A stretch of DNA of 64,000 bases from JAGQOZ01 sp041399205 (GCA_041399205.1 JAWKTK010000006.1:62001-126000), one strand, 5' to 3'; shown: positions 28,112 through 38,548, counted from the first letter of the stretch. Numbers and translations are program-made. The notes: generated by a model not told the origin, from the sequence alone.

Positions 28112-29714
28112 ATGATGTCTCGTCGACCTTTCGTCTGCGTCCTGTTGCTGTGGACCATTGCGTTTGCTCCGGCATTGTCTGTTGCTCAGACGCCCGATTC
28201 TATTTACCAACTGGCCTATGACGATCCTTTTATTTCGGTAGTTGCCTTTCCCAGTCGCATCCTTGCCGATCCGCAAATGGCGTATTTGCCGTTGGAAGTC
28301 ATGCAAGCCGCAGGGGAAAAAGAATTTGGTCTGAATCCGCTGACCATTCAATCGGTTATAGCCCAAGTTGATGTTCCGCAAGGGCCTCCGTCGGTAGCCG
28401 TCGGTTTTCGACTGAGCGAACCATTCAAACTGAGCCAGCTGAACGAACGCATCTTGGCGCAGACCATGGAAACGGACGAAGACAACGTGCTTGGCGGACG
28501 AGGATTCGAAGCCTGTGGATTGGCATGCCCGATGACAAGACCTTGATCATTGGCATGCAGCCAGCGTTTCAAAAATGATGGACGCCGCCAAAGCTGCTGA
28601 ATTCGGCAAGACCGCCAAGGAGTTGTCACAACACGAATCGCAAGACTTGCTGGTTCGCGCCAACATTCAATCGGTACGCGAATTGTTCAACGCACAAATG
28701 CAACAAGCGCCGCCGCTACCAGCACCGTTTCAAGACTTGGCCGAACTGCCGAACTTAGTGGATCAATTGGACTTGCGATTAAAATTGACCCAAGCTCAAG
28801 CAGCACAATTACTGTTTTCTTCGGCCGATGCGAATTCAGCCAAGCAGGCTCGTCAAATCCTGGAAGAATCGCTGAAAACTGGCCAGGAGATGATCTTCGC
28901 TCAAATCGAACAGATGCCTACCAATGATGATCCCGTTGAAACTGCGTCGCAGGCCTACGCCAAGCGAATGACCAATATGATCTTCCAACAGTTGAAACTG
29001 GAACAAGATCAAACGGATCTGTCACTGACCATGGAAGGCAATAATGCGGCTGTCGGTACGTCTACCGTTGCTGGCCTCACGTTGCTGTTGTTGCCCGCAG
29101 TAAATGCAGCGAGAGAAGCCGCGCGTCGAAACCAAGCTATCAACACCGTTAAACAGCTATGCCTGGCGATGCTGAATTACGAATCCGCTCGTCAAAGTCT
29201 TCCCGCCTACGCAAATTTTGACGAAGACAATAAGCCGCTGCTCAGTTGGCGAGTTCACATTTTGCCGTATTTGGAAGAGAATGAACTGTACAACGAATTC
29301 CATTTAGACGAACCGTGGGACAGCGACCACAACATCAAGCTGATCGACCGCATGCCCGAGGTTTATCGCAATCCCAACCTGGATGATCCCACGATGACCA
29401 ACTTCTTGGTTCCTGTGGGCGAAGGCACCATTTTCGACGGAACCGAAGGACGCCGTATACGAGAAATCACGGACGGTACTTCCAAAACGATTTTGATTGT
29501 GGAAGCCAACGCCGAACAAGCCACGATCTGGACCAAACCGCAAGACTTGGAGTTTTCGCCCAAGATGCCTATGGCTGGATTAGGAAGTTTCCGACCAGGC
29601 GGATTTATCGCAGGACGAGCGGACGGGTCGGTCGGCTTTTTTTCTCGCGACCTTAATCTGGATATGCTCAAAGCACTTTTCACCTGCGACGCAGGGGACA
29701 TGGTGCAAGATTAG
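28112..29714 (+). CDS. Exported DUF1559-type protein (two frame changes)
   Basis: This encodes a ~533-residue protein. A signal peptide (PFVCVLLLWTIAFAPALSVAQ) is followed by an N-terminal alpha/beta region to ~residue 340. The C-terminal third is typical of the DUF1559 family of Planctomycetes: LLPAVNAAREAARRNQAINTVKQLCLAMLNYE, then LLSWRVHILPYLEENELYNEF, HLDEPWDSDHN and a final RADGSVGFFSRDL. The family resembles pseudopilin-like proteins, though this member has an exported N-terminal domain and no class III signal. The frame changes near 28510 (continuing as LWIGMPDDKTLIIGMQPAFQK) and near 28572 (MMDAAKAAEF). It starts at the first of two ATG codons. The function of the family is unknown. 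Confidence 0.8.
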
Positions 29715-29755
29715 CAAGATTCCGCTGCCGACGATGGACGGCAACGAGAATTCAT

Positions 29756-29800
29756 TACGGCGGCGAGCATTCTCAGTTCAAGACATTGCTCGTCGCCGTA
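29756..29800 (+). terminator. Long hairpin between convergent genes, probable bidirectional terminator
   Basis: A 14-bp stem pairs 29756-29769 (TACGGCGGCGAGCA) with 29787-29800 (TGCTCGTCGCCGTA) with one G-U wobble and a 17-base loop. It lies between the DUF1559 gene (+) and the GT2 gene (-), with a T-rich tail (TTCCGTTTCC) on the plus side. Confidence 0.65.
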
Positions 29801-29820
29801 TTCCGTTTCCGATTCGCAAC

Positions 29821-30801
29821 TCACGCCGCTTGTTTGGCGTCGCTCCGATCTTGATTCGCAGCAAACCCTTTGGTTCGATCCACAGTAAACGTGCTATTGT
29901 GTTCTGAACTGTAATAGATTCTGGCACTCACTTCGCCCAGCAGCCCCAAGCTAATAAACTGCAAGCCAGCCAAAAAACAGACCACCGCGGTCAAGAACAA
30001 CGGGTTGCCGGTAATATCCGTTTGGCCAAAGATCTTCATGGCAATCGTACCGAATGCCGACGCAGCCGAAACCGCTCCGCACAACAACGCTAGCCGACCG
30101 AACAGTTTCATGGGATTCGCAAAATAGTTCTGCAGATATTTGACGGTCATCAGATCCAGAATGACTTGAATGGTGCGAGCGATCCCGTATTTGCTTTCGC
30201 CAAACTGTCTCGCTCGATGATTGGTCACTACTTCTGCACATCTCGCGCCGTGTTGCGAAGCCAAGATGGGAATGAAGCGGTGCATTTGACCGTACAGCTT
30301 TAGCTCTTTGGCAATGTCGGTTCGAATAACTTTGAGCGTACAACCCAAATCATGTACGGGAACTTTGGTGGCTTTCGAAATCAGCCAGTTGGCAATCTTG
30401 GAAGGAAGCTTGCGGCTGAGCCACGCGTCTTGTCGTTGCTTTCGCCAGCCGTGAACCAGATCATACCCTTCTTCAAACTTGCGAACCATCATCGGAATGT
30501 CAGCAGGATCGTTTTGCAAGTCGCCGTCTAAGGTGACAATGGCGTCACCCGACGCATATTCAATTCCTGCTTGCATGGCAGCCGTTTGGCCATAGTTGCG
30601 TCGAAAGAACACGACTTTGACCGCCGAATCGGAATCGGCCAGCACGCCCAACGCATTGCGACTGCCGTCCGTGGAACCGTCATCCACAAAAATGATTTCA
30701 TAGTCGTAGCCAGACGGTTGCAGCACGTCGGTCAGCTGCCGGTGCATGCGGTTCACGTTTTCCAGTTCGTTAAAAACAGGCACGACAATCGAAAGTCGCA
30801 T
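29821..30801 (-). CDS. Family-2 glycosyltransferase with two C-terminal membrane helices (GtrB/DPM-like)
   Basis: A 326-residue polyprenyl-phosphate glycosyltransferase of the GtrB/ArnC type. The GT2 domain starts SIVVPVFNELENV, with FVDDGSTDGS, the DXD-like TLDGDLQNDP and QMHRFIPIL. Two membrane helices follow (FGRLALLCGAVSAASAFGTI and NPLFLTAVVCFLAGLQFISLGLLGEV). The family makes undecaprenyl-phosphate-sugar from UDP- or GDP-sugar for later transfer outside. The acceptor enzyme could be the GT87-like protein elsewhere in the window, but that is speculative. The tail (DRTKGFAANQDRSDAKQAA) is polar and cytoplasmic. Confidence 0.9.
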   Translation of the reverse strand: MRLSIVVPVFNELENVNRMHRQLTDVLQPSGYDYEIIFVDDGSTDGSRNALGVLADSDSAVKVVFFRRNYGQTAAMQAGIEYASGDAIVTLDGDLQNDPADIPMMVRKFEEGYDLVHGWRKQRQDAWLSRKLPSKIANWLISKATKVPVHDLGCTLKVIRTDIAKELKLYGQMHRFIPILASQHGARCAEVVTNHRARQFGESKYGIARTIQVILDLMTVKYLQNYFANPMKLFGRLALLCGAVSAASAFGTIAMKIFGQTDITGNPLFLTAVVCFLAGLQFISLGLLGEVSARIYYSSEHNSTFTVDRTKGFAANQDRSDAKQAA

Positions 30802-30882
30802 GAAACGTTGTCCTTTTGATTGACTGGTGGAATGGCGTTGCTTGTTTGCGGCTTCTGCCAGTTCAAGGCGAAATTTTTTTTT

Positions 30883-30944
30883 GTAGTACCGCCTTCAGGC
30901 GGATTATTTTTTTTGCCGACAAGACCGCCTAAAGGCGATACTAC
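30883..30944. repeat. Planctomycete-type palindromic intergenic repeat
   Basis: Two 20-base arms face each other: GTAGTACCGCCTTCAGGCGG (30883-30902) and, inverted, the complement of GTAGTATCGCCTTTAGGCGG (30925-30944). Each arm is itself a small palindrome. T-rich spacers (TTTTTTTTT before, ATTATTTTTTTT between) flank them. From memory, repeats of this form are common in Pirellulaceae intergenic DNA. Sitting between two same-strand genes, it could also act as a terminator. Confidence 0.75.
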
Positions 30945-30980
30945 GAACCTGTATGGAAGTCATTACCGGACGAACGCAAA

Positions 30981-31925
30981 CTAAGCCGCACGTCGCATCT
31001 GCGGCAGCGTCCCCGTCTCTGACGAACCAAGCGGTTGACTAGGCAAACGATTTGGATTCGTTGGAGTGCCATGGTTCGTGGCGGATTCAGTCGGCTGGTC
31101 GTCCATCTTCAAAATCATTTCCAGCAACAACAGGTTCGCTCGGTTGTAAACGTGCCTGGCACTGGACGTGCCAATGTTCTCGAGTGCTCGATCGACAACG
31201 TTCATGAACGCGCGAGCCAACCGGACTTTGGAGACTTCTGCCGATCGAGTCCGTTGCAGGAAGCGTTCCATTTCGTCGCCCAAATTTTGGCTGCGCATCA
31301 CCACATAAGTCGTCAGCAAATCGTTCAGCAGCATCTCCAACCAATCGTCGGTTTCGTCCATCGGCAACGCGGCGTCAACACCCAGCAAACGGACAATAGC
31401 GCGTTGTTCTGCGGCTAATCGGCGAACTTCGTCTTGTTCTATACTGCGACGCTGTTGTTCTAGCGAAAGAAGTCGGTCATTTTCTTCGATCGCTCGACGA
31501 CGTTCGGCGGATCGAGCCAACCGCCAGACGAGTTCGCGAATGGTCATTTGATCGGCCGCAATGAATCCGTCCGCGCCAGCTTCGTGACAAACGGCCGCCA
31601 GATGACAGTCATTTTCACTGCCGACGACAAACACCGGTATTTGCGAACAGGTTTCTTTGCGAATCGCATCAATCTGCGTCAAGATTTGGTCCACGGAATC
31701 GCCATGCAACAACACTCCGTCATAGACTGTTTCACAGATGTGATCACAGAGCACTCGGAAATTGGCACATTCGTTCCATTCCATTTCGCATGCCGCGTCG
31801 TCGGCCAGCGCGGCACTCAGCCAATCCAGCGGCAACGTTTCAGAATAACCCAACAGTCGCATGCGAGGCGGCAGCAGGCCCCACGGTGTTGGCGGACTGG
31901 TTTCCATGGATCCGGTTCGTGGCAT
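30981..31925 (-). CDS. Atypical receiver-like protein with coiled-coil C-terminus
   Basis: A 314-residue protein. Residues ~15-165 have a receiver-domain pattern (VYDGVLLHGDSVDQILTQID, IPVFVVGSENDCHLAAVC, AGADGFIAADQMTIREL). The phospho-accepting Asp position reads His (LLHGDS) and the conserved Lys position reads Ala (IAADQ), so phosphorylation by the normal route is unlikely. Next comes a charged helical linker (AERRRAIEENDRLLSLEQQRRSIEQDEVRRLAAEQR), then a helical C-terminal region (WLEMLLNDLLTTYVVMRSQNLGDEM, ARAFMNVVDRALEN). The last ~40 residues are disordered. ATG at 31925 or GTG six bases earlier could be the start; AGGAGG-like sequence favours the GTG. The role is unknown; a signalling adaptor is plausible. 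Confidence 0.6.
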   Translation of the reverse strand: MPRTGSMETSPPTPWGLLPPRMRLLGYSETLPLDWLSAALADDAACEMEWNECANFRVLCDHICETVYDGVLLHGDSVDQILTQIDAIRKETCSQIPVFVVGSENDCHLAAVCHEAGADGFIAADQMTIRELVWRLARSAERRRAIEENDRLLSLEQQRRSIEQDEVRRLAAEQRAIVRLLGVDAALPMDETDDWLEMLLNDLLTTYVVMRSQNLGDEMERFLQRTRSAEVSKVRLARAFMNVVDRALENIGTSSARHVYNRANLLLLEMILKMDDQPTESATNHGTPTNPNRLPSQPLGSSETGTLPQMRRAA

Positions 31926-32381
31926 AGTCACAATTTCGATACCCTCCGTGATAGCGAATGCGTGCCAGCACTCATCCGGCGCAGATGATCGCTGGGCGAG
32001 CGACTTGTAGCGAACCGGCCTGTTCAAGTCAATGGAAATCGACGCGAAAAGCATGACCCAATGACATCGCGATTCGCAAAAAAACGGCCTGCTTTTCCGG
32101 CGTTTTGCGCGAAAGGCGAGTGTTGCGAAAAAATCATGACAGATGTTTTCGTTAAGTATAGTTAGAGACGCTAATTCACTGGCAGGACAGACACATACAG
32201 CCAGTTTGCGTCCAACGTCCATTCATCCTTGTTGTACGAAAGTGCTCGTGAACCGAACCCCTGTACGAATCGACTTAAACCGCACCTGGGCCGTGCTTGC
32301 CGATTCGTCACCATATTGCAGGGGCACAAATTGCACAGACACCGCAGTTTGATTCACGTTTCGTATGACAACGAGGACATC
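31926..32381 (+). other. Intergenic region, divergent promoter area
   Basis: 456 bases between the receiver-like gene (-) and the PEP-CTERM gene (+). The part just upstream of the receiver-like gene keeps an open reading frame but no recognisable protein. An AT-rich stretch (GTTAAGTATAGTTAG near 32153) could hold a promoter for the plus-strand gene. GAGG nine bases before the ATG at 32382 is its ribosome site. Nothing else is convincing. Confidence 0.4.
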
Positions 32382-33611
32382 ATGTACCGATCTTATTTTT
32401 CTCTTTTGCTTGCTTTCACATTCACATTCGTTCTTTTTCCATGGTCGCTTCCACAACGCGCTGCCGCCCAGTCCGTGAATCTGATTTACGATCCCGCTAC
32501 GGGAAATGTCACTTTGGAGGGTGATCCGTTGCCTGACGGGTTCATTCGACTGGGGACAAACACCGATGGAATATTCTCGGGACACCGGCCGCCAAGGGAA
32601 TGGAGCTGGCATCCTTATTTGACCGAATTCAATGCTCGTGGGGAAACAGAATTCGAAATGGGACCGCTGTTCGTTCCCGACTTAGGCGTGGACGATTTGG
32701 CAAAACATCTGTGTATCGAAATCCAGGACGGCGAATTGTCGTCGGCACAGATAAACGGATTGATTCCGCTGCCGCAACCGCCTTGCGAGATCTTACCGAA
32801 CCCTCGAATTCCGACGACTCTGCTGACCGATCCACGCGCCGTTCTGCACTACAATTCGCAAACTGGAAATCTCCGAGTCGACGTCAGTGACCCGGACGCC
32901 GAAGGCGCCGGCGCGCTATTGACAACGCTGGAAATCGTATCGGCAAACAAGATTTTCACGGGCGATCCGGCTCAGCACATAACGTCGTGGGTGGACGTCG
33001 ATACCGACGGCAAGATCTTCAAGTTTAATCCGAGTGGTTTCCACGATGTTGACTTTGGCAACGTCGTTGCGACAGGCTTGTCCAACGCGGAGTTCGTGGC
33101 AGACGTTTGCGTCGCCGGTTCGTGGTATGGTGGCGGAGCGGTATTGGCCGAGTATCAATACCCCGGTGCGGATATCGTGCCGATTCACTGCTCGAACGCA
33201 AGACTTTCGACGGATATTGACTTGCGGATGGCCAACGACACCAAGAAGTTCACCATCGAATCGTCGGCCGATCCGATGACGACACTGGAACTGCGATCCA
33301 AGTCAGGCGTCTTCACGGGTACTCCGGAAAACGCAGACGAATTTGCCGTTTTCAATCGCTTTCACATTCTGAAGCAAGATCGGAACGGTTTTTCGCAGAT
33401 CGATCTCGGCACGCTGATTGACCCCACCTTGTCACAGTCTTTCTTGGCCGACGATCTTTCGTTCGATATCACCACCATCAGCGGCGCGACCATGGGGAAT
33501 ATTTCGATTCAGGTACCCGAACCACGGTCGGCAGTCTTGGTCCTGGCGATATCGTTGGGGCTGATGATCGGGCGGCAGCGACGCTTGCGAAGCGGCTCCA
33601 GCCGTCGTTAG
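32382..33611 (+). CDS. Exported protein with PEP-CTERM sorting tail
   Basis: A 409-residue protein. A signal peptide (FSLLLAFTFTFVLFPWSLPQRAAA) opens it. The middle is a beta-rich region of two similar halves: IYDPATGNVTLEGDPLPDG with LYFVPDLGVDDL-like sequence, and YNSQTGNLRVDVSDPDAEG with LLTTLEIVSANKIFTG. The C-terminus is a PEP-CTERM signal: VPEPRSAVLVLAISLGLMIGRQRRLRSGSSRR, i.e. a PEP motif, one membrane helix and an Arg-rich end. PEP-CTERM proteins are processed by an exosortase and usually end up at the cell surface or in extracellular polymer. No exosortase gene is in the window. Ligand unknown. Confidence 0.85.
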   Translation: MYRSYFSLLLAFTFTFVLFPWSLPQRAAAQSVNLIYDPATGNVTLEGDPLPDGFIRLGTNTDGIFSGHRPPREWSWHPYLTEFNARGETEFEMGPLFVPDLGVDDLAKHLCIEIQDGELSSAQINGLIPLPQPPCEILPNPRIPTTLLTDPRAVLHYNSQTGNLRVDVSDPDAEGAGALLTTLEIVSANKIFTGDPAQHITSWVDVDTDGKIFKFNPSGFHDVDFGNVVATGLSNAEFVADVCVAGSWYGGGAVLAEYQYPGADIVPIHCSNARLSTDIDLRMANDTKKFTIESSADPMTTLELRSKSGVFTGTPENADEFAVFNRFHILKQDRNGFSQIDLGTLIDPTLSQSFLADDLSFDITTISGATMGNISIQVPEPRSAVLVLAISLGLMIGRQRRLRSGSSRR

Positions 33612-33678
33612 CGAGAAGGTTTGCGTTGCGGTTGAGGCGCACGAATGGCAGCGTGGGACTGCGGCGTGGACGGACGCG

Positions 33679-34391
33679 TCAGCAGTTCAAGAACCGAGGC
33701 GATGCGGGGTCGTTGGGGAGTTCTTTCCGCAACGCCTCGTATTCCGCCTTCAACTTCACTTTGGTTGGCTGCGAAAGGTCTCGAAACTTCCGCACTCGAA
33801 ACAGTTCCACTTCGCGCCCCACCAATCGGATCACGCGTGCATTATGTTTGTCAAATCCATTCGAAACGTGGTCGCTCGAGCCTGTCCGTCGCCAACGACG
33901 GGGCGCATGCAACTGGTGAGCTGGCCGCTGTGGGAAGCACCCAGAAAATGTCCCATTTCATGGACCAAGGCTTCCAAGCGTTCGTTTTCAAACACCTTGG
34001 GCGCGGATTCGCGCAACAAGATGTGGGAATGCAGCGGGCCTCGAGTTCCACCCAGCCCATTACGTCCTCGGACAAACTTGTATTGGCTGGAAAAAGCAAT
34101 GACGATCTGAGCGGGTTCGGGCGAAACCTCTTGTTCCAATTCACGAAGCGACTGACTCAAATCATTGATTCGGTTGTCAGACCGCCACGTACCAAATTCC
34201 TGGACTTGGAAGCGAAGATTTGTGTATTGCCCGATGATGTCCGATGCGTTGGAAATTCTGGTGGCGAGTCGTTGTTGCCAAACTTCCGGCCGTGTCACTT
34301 CTTCTTCGTCGGTGACAACTTTGACAAAGATGGTGTTGCCGGCTTGCACAGAAACCGCCGGCATCCAACTTGCGATCAGCAGAAGTGCCAA
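33679..34391 (-). CDS. Exported metzincin-like zinc metalloprotease (one frame change)
   Basis: A ~237-residue protein. The zinc signature reads VHEMGHFLGASH, the full metzincin HExxHxxGxxH. A Met-turn candidate follows (LTNIMHA). The N-terminus is hydrophobic (LALLLIASWMPAVSVQAG), acting as a signal peptide. The most likely start is TTG at 34391, seven bases after the response-regulator stop; upstream codons overlap that gene. The frame changes near 33845, after NIMHA, to continue as RVIRLVGREVELFRVRKF and a Lys/Glu-rich tail (LKAEYEALRKELPNDP). It follows the NarL-type regulator on the same strand and probably shares its transcript. Substrate unknown. Confidence 0.65.
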
Positions 34392-34398
34392 TCGCGAA

Positions 34399-35031
34399 TT
34401 ACAGGAGACCTTGGCGAACGGCCCACACGGCAGCCTGAGTTCGATCAGAAACGCCCACTTTCCGCAATATGTGCTGAACGTGTTCCTTAACCGTTTCGTA
34501 GCTAATTTCCAAAGCAAGGGCAATTTCCTTGTTGGTTAAGCCGTTGGCCAGTTGACGCAGAACTTCACTTTCTCGTTGAGTAAGTGGGACTTCTACATCT
34601 TGATTAAGCCGAGGCGTTGCCAAAGCACCGGTGACTCGGCGAAGCTCTTCTCGAGTCCAAACGCTTTCGCCATCAGCAACTTTTCTGATCGAATCAATCA
34701 GATGCTCGCAGGAAGTGCTTTTCAGCAGGTAGCCGCTGGCGCCGAGCGCGACGGAACGAGCAATATACGTTGGATTGTCAAAACTAGAAAACATCATCAC
34801 GGGAATTTCCGGTTTTTCTAGCTTGATTCGACCTAATGCGGTCAGGCCATCGCCATCCGGCATGCGGATATCCATGATAACGATGTCCGGATGGATCTTG
34901 AATGCCAAGCGAACCGCTTCTTCACCACCGGTAGCTTCACCGACGATTTCGATATCGGTCCCGTCTAGAATGGTTCGCAACCCAGTGCGTACCACTTCAT
35001 GATCATCAGCGATCAAAAGTTTGATTGTCAT
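34399..35031 (-). CDS. NarL/FixJ-family response regulator
   Basis: A 210-residue two-domain regulator. The receiver domain has the acidic pair (LLIADDHEVV), the phospho-acceptor Asp (IVIMDIRMP), the Thr/Ser (MMFSSFD) and the Lys (GYLLKST). A LuxR-type helix-turn-helix follows (LTQRESEVLRQLANGLTNKEIALALEISYETVKEHVQHILRKVG). It is a complete and probably functional DNA-binding regulator. No cognate histidine kinase is adjacent, so the partner is unknown. The downstream gene on the same strand is the metalloprotease, whose start is within seven bases of this stop. Confidence 0.93.
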   Translation of the reverse strand: MTIKLLIADDHEVVRTGLRTILDGTDIEIVGEATGGEEAVRLAFKIHPDIVIMDIRMPDGDGLTALGRIKLEKPEIPVMMFSSFDNPTYIARSVALGASGYLLKSTSCEHLIDSIRKVADGESVWTREELRRVTGALATPRLNQDVEVPLTQRESEVLRQLANGLTNKEIALALEISYETVKEHVQHILRKVGVSDRTQAAVWAVRQGLL

Positions 35032-35243
35032 GTCAGTACCGAAACCTTCTTGACGCGATGCAAGGAATAATAAATTGAAAAAGCTTGCTCAATGTCGTAA
35101 AGAAAAATCTGAAACGCAAGTCCTGTAAGTGCGATCCCGAGTAGTTTTCAAGCAAACGGGCATTTTTTTTCGCCTCCCACATTCTTAGGAGGGATCATCT
35201 ACCCCATCACATTATAGCCACATATCGCCTGTCGGCTATAAAG

Positions 35244-36668
35244 TTAAACTCGCAATTCATTTTTGGCATTTTCCCAAGTTGAGTACCGGTCACATAGCGG
35301 AGCTACCTGACTATCCCAAAACGCGTCCACCTGCTCGGGGGCTCGCCCGACAAACTGACGCGGGTCTGTCAGTGCCGAAAAGTCAACTGACTCAAACATC
35401 GAGTCCGCTTTTATTCGGTCCAACAAATCGTTGTCAGCCCCGTCCTCCTTGATCGCTCGGCCCGCTTCGTGACTGAGAACTCGAATCCGCTCGTGCAGCT
35501 CCTGACGATCGCCGCCCTGAGATACCGCCAGCATGAGAATGTTCTCCGTCATCATGAAAGGTAGCTCAGACTGCAAGTTCTTGCCAACAACTTGGGGGTA
35601 AACCACTAAGCCTTCCGCGATATTGCGGTACAGGATGAGGATTGCGTCGATTGCCAGGAACGCCTGCGGCAGCACCAAGCGCCGATTCGCACTATCGTCC
35701 AGAGTTCGCTCCATCCATTGCGTGGCCAACGTTTGGGCCGGACTGGTTTGCAGACTGGTGACGAACCGAGCCAAACCACAAATTCGCTCGGAACGCATCG
35801 GATTCCGCTTATACGGCATGGCAGAAGATCCAATCTGACTGGTTTCGAAGGGTTCTTCCAATTCCTTGCGATTTGCCAATATCCGAATATCTGTTGCGGC
35901 CTTCTGCGAACTTTGCGCGATCCCCGACAGGACGTCCAAGATCTTGCGCATCAATCTTTCGCGGATAGGTTTGGCCGGTGACGGCAAACGAATCATCAAA
36001 CCCCATTTTCTGAGCAACTCGTTTTTCTAGCTGTTCAATCTGGCGTGATCACCGTCAAAGAGCTTGAGAAAGCTGGCTGGGTCCCAGTGGTACCTTTCAC
36101 GCTGCGTGCCAACAAGTTGTCAATCCGATGTTCCACTTCTTGCAAATCCAACACCAGATCATAGGCCCACAAAGTCGCTCGTTTTCCGACCGTCGTCGGC
36201 TGAGCGGGTTGTAGATGCGTAAATGCCAGGCACGGCAGATCGCGATATTGTTTGGCGAACTTGCCGAGCGAAATGATTACACCCGCTAGTTTTTCAGCAG
36301 TCAGCCGCAATGCGTCTCGCAACAACAGCAGATCCGCATTGTCCGTAACGTAGCAGCTGGTGGCTCCCAGATGAATGATCGGTTTGGCGTCGGGACAGAC
36401 ATCTCCGTAGGTGTGCACATGGGCCATGACATCATGTCGCAACTGTTTTTCGTATTGTGCGGCGACAACAAAATCGAGGTTGGAAACCTGTCGTTTCATT
36501 TGTTCGATCTGCTGGTCAGAAATGGGCAATCCCAGCTCTTGTTCTGCTTCGGCCAGGGCAATCCACAATCGCCGCCACGTTTCGAACTTGCCTGCCCGCC
36601 CACAGTCGGCTCATTTCCGGCGAAGAATAGCGTTCAATCAAAGGGTTCTGATAAAACTCGTGTGACAT
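35244..36668 (-). CDS. purB: Adenylosuccinate lyase (four frame changes)
   Basis: Purine biosynthesis enzyme, ~474 residues, splitting SAICAR and adenylosuccinate. It starts at the ATG at 36668 (SHEFYQNPLIERYSSPEMSRLW). The frame changes near 36595 to LWIALAEAEQELGLPISDQQ, and near 36070 and 36050 around AFLKLFDGDHA and QIEQLEKRVAQKMGFDD. It changes again near 35950 (ILDVLSGIAQSSQKAATDIR). The superfamily signature SSAMPYKRNPMRSE is intact, and HTHLQPAQPTTVGKR-type catalytic sequence is present (FTHLQPAQPTTVGKRATLW). Every break has matching family sequence on both sides, so one normal gene lies beneath. As an essential gene this strongly suggests base-call errors. Confidence 0.85.
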
Positions 36669-36814
36669 CTGGCCGAAGTTCTCCTTAGTTTTGTCATGGC
36701 GCACGCCCCAAATCGCTGGCGTAATACAACTGTCTGATTGTAATTGCGCACCGCCTCGTTCGGCAGGGGACGCCGTGCATAGTAACGGCTTGAACCAACA
36801 AAAGGCGCGCTGAT

Positions 36815-38228
36815 TTACATATTAGTGAGATCATCCAATTGGTTCGGGCCAAGCAAGCTGTCCAGGGCCGATGCGATTAGTTTGGCGAACTGATGATCGT
36901 GGGCATAGATTCGACAAACTCGCTGGCTAATTGGTAAATGCCGAAACAGCTGATTGTCGGCCAAGGTCCGAATTTCGTCACGATCCGCGTTATACAGGTA
37001 GTTTTGGTTCCGAGCCGGACCTCGTGTATGTGGCCGATAGATGTGCCGCGGAATGTCAACTCGCAAAGCAATGTCCTTCGCTTCCGCTGGCAGCTGCTGG
37101 CGAACGCGTCGCTCCACCGAATCGGGGTCGCTAAAAATACTGGCCGCTTCCGAATCTTGTTCTCCAAAAACCAAATTGCGCTGACAGACCATTCGCCAAA
37201 CCACTTGTTGGCGCAGCAGTTGGTGCCACTGCTGTCCTAAAGATTGAATGCGGGAGTCGTCACTTTGCTGCCAACGTCCCACATCCACCAACAAGGAAGC
37301 CTCGGTAAAATCCAAATACGCATCCAGGTTTTCGGCTGGATTTCCCGCGAACAACAGATCCTTGCTTTCCGCAAACAAATCGGTCAACTGCAAGTCGATC
37401 GCGCGAACTTCACGATGAAAATACACGGCGAAACAATTCGGATCTTGCAGCCATGAAGCGAAGCAAGGCGTTCAGGCCTCGATCATGAATCGTCAGTCCC
37501 TGGTCGCTAAAAAAACTGTAATGCAACAGCCGTTCAATATCGAATGACATAGTGCTGTAACCTGTCATGTAGGCATCTCGCAACACAAAATCCATATTAT
37601 CAATGGTGTAGATACCGCTGAGCAAACTGCGCAGGAAGCGCAACCACATGGGGCCATCGTCCGCCGCATTCGACTTGGGACGCTGAATTAACCAAGCTAC
37701 TTGTGCCGGGTCCAAGCGTTCGCTTTCCTGCATTCGACTATTTGGATTCTGTCGCAGGTTGGCAAGTAGCGAACCAAGTTGCGATTGGATGATCTGAGCA
37801 CCCAACGTTTCGTGCGTCAGTCCAAACGGTGACAAGAAGTGGTCATCCAAGAAATGACCGAAGGGACCGTGCCCGACATCATGCAACAGTCCAGCCATGC
37901 GCACCAAAGTCTCCACATATCCTTGACTGGGCACCGACTGGCCCTGCTTCCGGCACGCATGCACAAGGCTTTCGTAGAGCCGATCAATGGAACGACTGGC
38001 CAAGTGCATGGCGCCCAACACGTGCTGGAACCGAGTATGTTCGGCCGTAGGAAACACCCACCATGCCGTTTGCAATTGGTGAATGTAGCGAAGCCGCTGA
38101 ACCCACGGGTGCTGGATAATGTCCGCTTCGCTGGTTTCGCCATCAGGTACATGCTGTCGCCCAGTAAAGGCGATATAGCCATGAATCGGATCATGACTTA
38201 ACTCCGCTTCTTTCACAAATGACGTCAT
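36815..38228 (-). CDS. HD-superfamily phosphohydrolase, dNTPase/SAMHD1-like (one frame change)
   Basis: A ~471-residue HD-domain protein. The N-terminal region reads LSHDPIHGYIAFT, IIQHPWVQRLRYIHQLQTAWWVFPTAEHTRFQHVLGAMHLA and LLHDVGHGPFGH. These supply the metal ligands (H...HD...D) seen in SAMHD1-type and related dNTP or nucleotide phosphohydrolases. The later YTIDNMDFVLRDAYMTGY is also typical. The frame changes near 37445, between SELFR and VYFHREVRAIDLQL. The ATG at 38228 gives MTSFVKEAELSHDP; a TTG 30 bases upstream is possible. Biological role is likely nucleotide or signalling nucleotide turnover; the substrate is not determinable. Confidence 0.85.
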
Positions 38229-38548
38229 GTCTACCACTGTCAAGGAAAAAGGCTGCAAGAAACAATACGCAATTAGTCTGTAAAAGACATCCCAGGTTTT
38301 CTATACTCGCGATTCGAACTTCGATTCGGCATTCACCGACGAACGGTGCAGCTTGTGAAATCAGGGTCGTTTGCCACACAGCGAATTCGTATTTATGACG
38401 TAAAGTCTGACGAATTCAACGGGAAACAGGAATCGCCGAACGATGGTTCTATAAAGGTCTCGTCTTTCGCACAACAATGCCGATAACACTCTATTGTAAA
38501 CACAACTGGCGGCATGCGCTTTTCGCTCCGTTTATTCAGGAGGACATT

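Noticed and set aside
35090..35240. Terminator-like CCTCCC/GGAGGG stem between the response regulator and purB
   Set aside because: The T-run precedes rather than follows the stem on the plus strand, and the minus strand lacks a T tail, so it was not called.
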